In this document: positions 12,067 through 22,277 of the stretch, one piece after another
Numbering within the stretch: the first letter of the stretch is position 1
How the letters are laid out: each line of letters opens with the position of its first letter
NCBI GenBank assembly: GCA_023630585.1
Contig: CM042565.1
Location: 4,885,513-4,949,512 of the forward strand
Origin: Cranoglanis bouderius
Lineage: Eukaryota; Chordata; Actinopteri; Siluriformes; Cranoglanididae
DNA length: 64,000 nucleotides
Direction of reading: 5' to 3'
Translations under genes and position numbers: made by a program
Notes under the pieces: generated by a model
Databases searched by the model: none
What the model was told of the DNA's origin: nothing
What the model saw: the letters and a program-made list of their open reading frames with translations, nothing else

Positions 12067-15000
12067 TGGTATCAGATTGCTAGAGAATTTGAAGAAATGC
12101 AAACGGTTTCTGTTCCCCTTGTTCCTGTACACAGACTACTCAAAACATATCGGTCACCCCATGTCACGAGCGACTCACTTGGTGATTATCAACCGTCAGC
12201 TCGCAAAGCACGCTTCATCCCACCTGGCAGAACAGGGAGTTCGTAGTTGATTTGGACAGCTTAGTGAGCGAGGCCTAGAGTACGAGAGCTGGCATGTGGG
12301 CTGGTCGTTCTCCCAGGAACATTCGCAGAAATCAGCGAGCTCTCATGCCTGCCTAAATGTCAGCCTGCTTCCATGGCCTTTGTGTAAACACAGCTGAAAG
12401 GATGGATCACATACAGGCACAATCTCCCTAGACCCTACACACACATGCGCGCACACGCACGCGCACACACACACACACACACAACCATTCTATTTTTTTA
12501 AATCCCTTTTTCTTTACTTGTTTCATTCTTTCAAGCACTCATTCGTAATTCCCCTCTTGAAAGTTGTTTATAAGCTGCCACTTCAGTAAAATACCCAGAA
12601 ATGATATATTTAACAAAAAATGTATTAGACAGTGATATGATAAGCGTTTCTTTTCTGACCCTGTCCCTTACAGATGGAAACAGAGCCTGCGTTTTCAATC
12701 GAACCTGCTCTCCAGACAGCCAGCGAGGCTCCACTCATCCAGAACGGTTCGTCCGTGTCCCAGCTGAAAAGAGACGTGCACAGCGTCACCGGGAGCAGTG
12801 GCACACTCACCTCCGAACAGCTCGAGGCCATCGAGGATGAAGAAATCCTGGACAAAATGGTATTGTGACCACCAAACCACTGTTTATATACCATCCCCTC
12901 CGAAACCATTGGAACGGCTAGGCCAATTCATTTGTTTTTGCTGTAGACTGAAGACATTTGGGTTTGAGATCAAAAGATGAATCCAGCTTTTATTTCCTGG
13001 CATTGACAGTATATGTGGATGTGTTAAACGACATCGAACATAGCACATTTTGTATCAGACCACCCAATTTGTAGGCAAGCAAAAATATTGGAACATGTGA
13101 CTGAGAGGTGTGTCTTGTTACCCAGGTGTGTTCCGTCAGATTGGTATTTTAAATCTAGAAATAAATCAAATAAATAGGTCTGAACGTTTGCACTTGGTTT
13201 TAGCCTTCAGTTTCACCTGTGAAGACTATATTTGTTGTTAAGAAGGATAAGCCAACATAATGATCAGAGAGCTGACTATGGGAGAAAAGCAAGCCATTTT
13301 GAAGCTGAGAAAAGAGAGAAAATCAATCAGAGGCATTGCACACACATTGGGCATCTACAACAAATACAATAATTTAGAATGTCCTGAAAAAGAACGAAAC
13401 CACTGGTGTACTAACATCCAGAAAAGGAACAGGTCAGCAAAGGAAAAAAACAGCAGCAATTGATGATGGAAACATTGTGAGAGCTGTGAAGAAAAACCCA
13501 AAAGCAACAGTTAGTGACATCACCAACAACCTTCACAAGGCAGGGGTGAAGGTATCACAAGCCACCATTTGAAGAAGACTATATAGAGGCAAACCACTCA
13601 TCAGCAGTAAGAATCAGAAGGCCATATTGGAAAATACAGAGATGAGCCACAAAAATTCTGGAACCAAATTTAACCTCTAGCAAAGTGATGGAAAGGCCAC
13701 ATTTTAGAGAAAGACATGATCTGCTCATGATCCAAAACATACAAGCTCATCTGTGAAACATGGTGGAGGTAGTAGAATGAATTCAGACGTTTACAGGAAC
13801 ATTTTGTCTGCCTCCAAATTAACCGGGAGGAACTTCATCATGCAGCAAGACAATTATCCAAAACACACTGCCAACTAAACAAAGGACTTCATTCAGGGGA
13901 AACAGTGGAAGGTTTTAGACTGACCAAGTCGATCATCAGACCTTAACCCAGTTGAGCAGCATTTCACCTCCTGAAGAGGAGAATTAATGGAGAAAACAAA
14001 CAACAACTGAAAGAGTCTGTGGTAAAAGCCTGGAAAAGCATCACAAAAGAAACCAACAGTTTGGTGATGTCAGTGAGTCGCAGGATTGATGCAGTTATTG
14101 CAAGCAAAGGATATGCAACCAAATATCAAGTGTTATTTACTTTAATTTACTTCAAGACTTATCTGTTCTTATACTTTTGCTTGCCTAAAAATTGGGTGGT
14201 CCGATACAAAAGGTTCTATGTTTTATGTTGTTTAACACATCTCGATGTAAATACCAGGAAGTAAAAGCTGAAATCCTAAACTCTCGTCTCATATCCATCT
14301 TTTGAGCTCAAACCCAAATGTCTTTGGTGTATAGAACAAACAAAAGAATTGGCCTTGCCGTTCCAATAATTTCAGAGGGGACTGTATATAAGAAGTGACC
14401 ATACATGAGATCTATTACATTAATGAATTTACTACTCCAGGAGTGATGTTGGTGCTAATTTTATTTATTTTTTTATTTTTATTTTGCTGTAACAGCTTGA
14501 TGACTCCAAAGATTTTGAGGAGAGAAAATTGATTAGAGCAGCCATGAGAGAGCTCCGAAAGAAAAAAAGAGGTAAAAAAACCCCCCAAAAACACAAAGTC
14601 ACTGTCACACTCTCACTCACTCCATATCTTTCTACATGATCGCTCTACCTTCCTGATTTGCTTTTTGATTTCTCCATCATTCATTTCCTTTTCCTGCCTG
14701 TAGAGGCCAGGTTGGGATGTTCACAGGAGGAGCTCGGTAGGATCATGGCTCACGTGTGCCTTTTGCCTGAGTGTGTGTGTGTGTGTGTGTGTGTGTAGTG
14801 GGGGGTTGTTATTGTGTGCATGTGCCTGCAGTGTGTTTGCTCATTTGGCATCTGTGTTTAAACAGTGCTGCAATGCCATTAAAATGGCGACTGCATGACT
14901 AATGTATTAATTTATCATACAAAGTTTTGGAGTGTGTACTTAACACAATGTTTTGCTGTTTGTGTGTGTGCCAGTGCTAACAATTTTTCATTTATTTAAG

Positions 15001-16637
15001 AACAATGCCGTCTCACCGGTTTATAGTTCCATTTAATGTTGTGAAGCATAGACAAGTTAGTTCCGTTATAACTTCCATGATAGCAGCTATGTACAGTCGT
15101 TCCTTCACCAGCAACATCGCCTTCAACACCTTTTGACCAAAAAGTGCTGTGGTCCTATTACTACATTTGATGGTTCAAGTTCTCTCGCTGCCTGGATTTC
15201 ATACTTTATTTTTTATAAACTTAATGACTAATGAAAGCTGCAAGCAGCATTTTCAGGGGCCAAGCACCCAGACTCGGCGAGTCTGGTCTGAGACTGTTGC
15301 ATAAGCAATCACAGGAAAGCAGAGCCATAACTATAGGCAAAGGGATTTAAGAATGATTTGTAGTTTCATGCATTTTCCAGTAGGTTATGGGAGAATGGTT
15401 TTGAATATCAGAGTTCCTTTTGTTTAGACAGGTCTCAAGATGATGTGAGCCAAATTTGGTGAAGATTGGACAAAATTTGGAAGAGGAGGAGCAAAAATGG
15501 CAGTTAGATGGAAGCATTTTTGGCATATTATTGTAAGTTTTGACCAGTAAGTGGCGCTGTCAAGAAATTTGTTGCATGTCCTTGGGGCATGGTCCTGAAG
15601 ATACCTACCAAGTTTTGTGTCATTGCACAAAGTCGTTGGTGAGATACAGCCTCACGTCCTGTTTGGCGACTTTGCCGTCAGATTTGTTGGCACGTTATGG
15701 GCAAACCATTTGGAATATCAACATTCTTTTTATAATGTTTGTGAGGCATACTCTGAAGAGGACATTTGCCAAATTTGGTGATGATTGGACAAAATCTGGG
15801 ATGTGTTGAGCTCGTCTCACCCCAGGGAATCCAGGGATGCCTGCTTTTTAAAATTTTGGACACATGGTTAAAAAATTATGACCATAAACATACTTCCAAA
15901 TTAGGCCAAAAGTTGACCCGATGGTGCCGCTAGAGCGTTGGCAGCACTTGGCCCAAAAATTGGTCAGAATGTTCCTTATTAGTGCTGGTCAGCTTCCCTT
16001 GAAGAAGTCATGGCATCTCTCTGCCTCTGAAGAAACAAATTGGAGTATTTTAGTTTTCTTCAGTCTCTAAGATGAGTCATTGGGGTGGTTTCAGCCCGGA
16101 AACCTCACTCTAGGCACTGCTGCCATTGATTATAACAAATGTTTATTTTGATTGTAGTATTCCTTTAACTAATAAGATTGTTTCAATTTGCCGTTTTGCT
16201 AGTGCGTGGATGTCTTAGAGCTAATCTGTGATTCATGCATTGAGGTTTCAGATTGGTTTTAAGGTATCCTACATAAAAACCATCCTATGACCACGTCTCT
16301 GGCTCTTAATCACAGATTTCTTCATTCCATCAATGAAATCTTTCCACTCTTCCCACTCTTCCTTCCGCTCAGACCAAAGGGAGAAGGAGAGGGATCTGCG
16401 TCTGCAGGAACTGAGGCAGCAGAGAGACGAGAGAGTTCAGAAAAATCGGCCAGGTGCAGGAGCGATGGTGGTGAAGAAAATCGAGAAGTCAGCCGATGGC
16501 TCTACCATCAGTGAGATCACGAAGACCAACCGCTTCACAGAATCAGGTGCATGATTTCATCAGCGTAATTAAGTTTTCTTCCAGTATTACAATATATTTT
16601 AGGGTGTTTTCACACACAAGTACTCCTGTAGTCCTGA

Positions 16638-16683
<46 letters not shown>

Positions 16684-18199
16684 ATGGCAGCAGGACGACC
16701 CGCAGCACCATCATGGAAACCACGTACACACAGAAGTCTGACAGTGAGTTGTTTGTCTCCATCTATACTGTGAATTTTCAGCCGTCAGTCAATCTCATCC
16801 TGAACATTTCCCCTTACACATTTCTGCATTTTTTTTTTTGTTTCAGGGGGGACCATGCAGACGAAGTCCTACAGCTACTCCTCATCTTCCTCCAGCACAA
16901 GCAAGAAGATCGGAAGGTCAGCGAAGACCTCGTGCAGATCCATATTGAACATTTACAGCGACATTAACTCTGATGTTTCGGTCGGATCGATTTGATAGTG
17001 AATGTAATTTTTCTCTCAGCGTGTTTGATCGTGAGGACGACACCTCGCGCAGCGGAGGCAGCTTGGCGGCGCTGGAACGCAGACAAGCGGAGCGTAAAAA
17101 GGAACTCATGAGGGCTCAGACGATGCCTAAAACCTCCGCCTCACAGGCCCGGAAAGCTATGATCGAGAAGCTCGAGAAGGAAGGCGGCGGGTGAGCTGCA
17201 ATTAGTTGATGTCACAGTAAACACATGAATTTTGTGTAATTCACCATCATTTGTGTATATTTGCTATTATGAAATTCTAGCTACTTGATTTGTAATCAAT
17301 TATATTTGTTATTTTGTCGCTCTCAGCAGCAACTCGCCAGTTGCACAGGTGAAGGTCCAGCGCTCGACTAGCTTCGGTGTTCCCAATGCTAACTCCATTA
17401 AGCAGATGCTGCTGGACTGGTGCAAAGCAAAGACTCGCGACTATGATGTGAGGAACTCATAAATGTTCTCAAAAACCTTTGTCACTCTGTAGTGTTTTGG
17501 TAAAGCTGTTTTATATTTTTTAGCATTGTTGAATTTTTTTGTTTTGTAACTGGTCAGAACTGGCACAGTTGACTAATTTTATGTTGCAATATATAATCAA
17601 ATACTTTAAATACGCTCTTGTTTCTATAGTAACAGCAAAGGGATGGGCGCTCCACATAATCTAAGACTAATAATAAACAGATTAACAGAGAATTGTTGAT
17701 ATGGTGAAGCTGTTTGTTAAGGAGACATTTATTTTATATTTCTGGAAGGAGTCTCCAGTTTCAGTGCTTTTTAACTTTGCTTTCCGGGTTTCTCAGTAAC
17801 ACATCAAGCTGCATTTCAAAACTAAGAGCGTCTGGTGAGGTTTGTAGCTGTTATAACGCTAGTGATAACAGGAACTGAATTGCATTGTGGACATGACTCT
17901 CCAAACTCTCTCACTCACTCTTGCTTTTATCTTGGTTTTTTTTTCTGACTGGGTTGTCTCAGAACGTGGACATTCAGAACTTCTCTTCCAGCTGGAGTGA
18001 TGGGATGGCCTTCTGTGCTCTGGTGCACAACTTCTTCCCGGAGGCCTTTGACTACTCCACCCTCAGCCCTAGCAATCGCAGGCAGAACTTTGAGATGGCC
18101 TTTAAAACAGCAGAGTGAGTATGGAAATGAACACGCACACCACGCGCACACAAATATTGATTAATGAATAAGCTGGGAATAAAAATACTTTACACTTGG

Positions 18200-18255
<56 letters not shown>

Positions 18256-21200
18256 AGGTCTGGGAAAACCCTTCACATGGTGACATTTTGACAATATATA
18301 GTTCTGAAAGTTATTGACCGCTTGATCAGAGGCTGACCAAATCATAAATACATTAGTGTTAATCCATTGGGCAAGTAAAAGCTCCAGTGTGCTGCCCAAT
18401 CTTATGTTTTGATTAACTGGAAACCTATCTGACTAGTCAAAAACTGATCGCTATCATAATACGGTGAGCTAGTTAAGTGCACAGGCAGATCTTTCCTCAG
18501 CTGATGTATGTGGTGCAGCAGGTGGTGGGGTTCAGAATGAATAACAAATGCATATCAAATGAAAATTGGCTTAGTGGTTAGCACGTTTGCCTCGGACCTC
18601 CAGGGTTGGGGATTTGATTGCCGCCTCTGCCCTGCGTGCACGGAGTTTGCATATACTCCCCGTGCTTTTAGGGTTCCTCCGGTTACCATGGTTTCCTCCC
18701 CCAGTCCAAAGACATGTGTTGTAGGCTGATTGACAATTCCAGATTGCCCATAGTGTGTGAAGGTGTGTGATTGTTCCCTGGGATTGGTTGGCACACTGTC
18801 CAGGGTGGCCCCCCACCTTGTTCCCAAAGTCCCTTGGGATAGGCTCCAGGCTCCCTGCGACCCTGTGTAGGATAAGCGGTACAGAAGATGGATGGATGGT
18901 TGTTAAACCTGCTTGTCCACCGGACAACTACGAGTAAAAGACTAATAGCTCGGACAGGACTCCTAATCCAGCATGCAACAGGATAGTCTAGGCAAGGCTG
19001 AACAGCAAGTAAAACATGTAAAGTATGCTATAGACAGAAAACCCCTTTTTTTTTTTTTGCCAAAATTCAGCCACCACAATCTCCAACAGGTTTTCCCAGA
19101 CTACCATGCATAAATGATGATTAGTAAAATGATGGCTATATTTCCAGCAAGTCACCCATAGTCTGCATCTCCATGATCAGAGTGTGGACCAGTGTGCTTC
19201 TCCGGTGTCTGCAGGGTTCTAAAGGGGAAAAAGGTTTTCTTGATGGCACTAACACATAATATTCTAATGCTATTGAAACTATGCAGCCCTTGTAGTGATC
19301 TAATGATACGTTTATATAAGGACTGAATGAATACTTCCTTCTCCACCATCATAACTCCTCACTCCAGTTCCTCCTGCCGCAGGGACTTGGCCCTTGGTGT
19401 TCACTGAAATAAATGGCCAATAATTCATTTCTGCTGATTAGTTTCCGTTTCTCACTGCCCCTCCTCCTCTACGCAGAGCGGTAACAAGTTCTACAGCTCG
19501 ACTCTTTACTAAACCAGACACTTCCAGCTGGACTCTAATGAATAACACAAGATAAGCATTACTTGGCATTGTTTGGTGAATCCCTTGGTTGAGTGAATGG
19601 GTCATCAGATCCCCCTCAAGCTTTCTGCTCTTTTAATAGATCTCTCGGTAATTCTGCTTTTTCCTCTTGCTTGACTTCTGCGAGCAGCTGCAGTTACGTT
19701 CACCAGCCTTTTATGTTCAGTCCTAATGTTGCATGTGTCTGTACTTGCGCTTTCAAGCCCAGTTTAAGAATCAGATTTCACTGCCTGTAGATGTAAACAT
19801 GAAATGAGTCGCTCATTAGATACCTTTCTTCTCACTTTGCATTTGGCTTCCTGAACACGTTGTGATCCACGTGTATGTCTTGCACTAAGAGGTAACACCA
19901 AGGTGTGAAAGTCACATGTTTCTGCATATCTGTGTCCTAAAAGATCCACAGCTCAAAAAACCAACAAAGTTAAATGGACGCGATGCTCCATTTGACTTTG
20001 TTTGGTGTGTGTGTGTGTGTGTGTGTGAATATGATCATGAAGCATGAAAGCACATGAAAATGTAAGTCAACACAGATGTAATGTTTGTTCTATTTTTGTG
20101 TGTTTTTTTTTTTTTTTCTCTTGTGTCTCCTGTCTCACCCTGAATGTTGGCTGCTCACGGCTCCCGTATACCTCTTTTCTGTCTTTCTGTCTGTCTTTCT
20201 TTCTTTCCCAATATACTTCATGTGCTGTTTCCGGCGCTGGGATTTGCGAGTAGGAAGCTTGCCGACTGTCCCCAGCTTTTGGATGTGGACGACATGGTGC
20301 GGCTGCGGGAGCCTGACTGGAAGTGTGTGTATACGTACCTGCAGGAGTTCTACAGAGGCCTGGTGCAGAAAGGCTTGGTCAAAACCAAAAACTCCCTCTA
20401 AGGTCCAAACTGATCCAAAACGGTGAGAGTGGGCAATAAAACCTTTCAGGAAAGACCTGACCAGTGCTGAATGGGGGAATTTTTAATTTTTTTGGCTAGG
20501 CAAGACGGTTTAGATCACTTCCTGCCCTGCAGGGTTTGATTCTGGCCCTAGAACATGTAAATTCTTAATACATGTGATTGAGCTCACCAGTCAGTCAGCG
20601 AATGAATGTTATAATTGAATGTTATGTAGGTTTTGGGAATAAAGATCTGGAGAGAAGTTTGGGTGAGAACGTATTGTTGAATAAATGAATTTCTTAGCCA
20701 GTCCACAAGCTTACATGCTGTGCGTCAGTCAGCACCCAGTACCTGCAAAGTGTTGCAACTCTTCTTCTGTGGGTTTTATTAAGTGTTTCTGTGTAAGTGT
20801 GTATTTGCCCCCAAATAAGTGTAAACAATAATGCTTGAGATGTGTTCGAAATATCTTAAAAGTGTAAAGAATACAATTTTCCCTTTTCGATTCTCAAGGT
20901 GATACCTATAGTAAAAATGTCTCCTCTATGATAAAAACCCATCATAGAGTTTTTGTCAGGTTTCTTTTCCTATATGATGCGATCACACTATTGTATCGTG
21001 AATTTATTCACACAAAACGCAAATATATTATGGCTTATGTCAGTCCCTCCAGGATTTCACCATTTTCCGCTCGCAGAAATGAACGCTAAATCAAGCAAAC
21101 TCCGCAGTATTTCGAGGAGCTTACAGTTTTTCAAAATTACGGCGGATTTTCCGCGGACACGTCATGTGAGACACGTCATGTGACGTCATCACAACGCTCA

Positions 21201-22202
21201 TTCAGTCAAAGCCCTCTTCAGTTCACGTGCGTCGAACGTGAGTACAGCTAAAAGGTCTCATTTACCAACAAACATCGCTGCGAAAGGCCGTGCAAAAGTT
21301 TTTCATCAATTGAAGTAGTTTTCCGCAAAAGAACCCGCAGGAAACTCGAGCATTTTTGGCCGAATATGAAATGTATAGTGATTTCAGTTTTTGAATGCCC
21401 GCCAATGCCCCTAGTTTTAGTCTGATCCCGAGGGTCTGTGAGCTGTTACTTTACTAAAAACTCAGAGACACACGAGCTTGCGTACAGAACGCGTCCCTGA
21501 TTGGTTGTGTTTGGGAGTGTTGATGAAGCAGGACTCGAAAAGGTTCCAGTTAAACCAGAAATTAGGGGAACTTAAAAGGCACTGCTGTGCTAATCAGGGC
21601 TGTAATGTGTACGCGTTCAGCTCATACAGACTACTGTGATGGTCTTTTATCAAAGTTTTGTTTGTCAGTTTCGGTGCACAACATAATGTCATATCGAGGG
21701 TCTGGCCACGTTCACCCTCTCTTGGTGTTTGTGAAAGCGAGCACCGCTCCAAGGTCTGAGGCCCAAACATGGTCTTGGTTCTTGTCGTGAGGAGAGCGCT
21801 CCTGAATCAGTGATCTCTGTCCGGCTTTATCTGCCTTAGCTACTGTTTTAGAAACCAAACACTATAAAAAAATAAATAAATAACCCACAGATATCTTCAC
21901 TCATTTGTCAGCTTCAGAAAATGTAAAAGCCAAACATTTTAGCATGGCTTGGCATGGTTTCTCTGAAACGTTAATTCATTTCACTTTGTAGTGGTCATTA
22001 AAGGATGAAGCTACAAGTCTACACCTGCTTCTTGCCAGCGTTAACAAATCACTGTACAGTGCTATTAATATATCCGCTGATTTACAGTTAGTTACAGACT
22101 TCATCATAAATCCTGTATTGTAAGTTTGTATGGAGCAGACGCAGTGCTGTGTATCCTGTTGCTTGGTTACAGTAAAGTGAACCCAGTTATGAGCTACCTG
22201 TA

Positions 22203-22277
<75 letters not shown>

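Larger units (their letters stand above)
8877..12673. other. smtn intron containing a Tc1-like transposon
   Basis: Holds (TC)n (9987-10036), the Tc1-like element 10238-11809, poly-T (12031-12065) and a CA/CG repeat near 12440-12482. No further exon recognised. Confidence 0.5.
14572..16372. other. smtn intron with candidate cassette exon and dispersed repeat
   Basis: Contains the 33-nt candidate exon (14704-14736), (GT)n at 14771-14796 and a dispersed repeat at about 15230-15960. Confidence 0.5.
18115..20253. other. smtn intron between CH core and terminal exon A
   Basis: Contains (GT)n (18201-18254), a tRNA-derived SINE (18567-18899), a GT run near 20006-20027 and T-rich sequence. The rest is unassigned. 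Confidence 0.5.
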
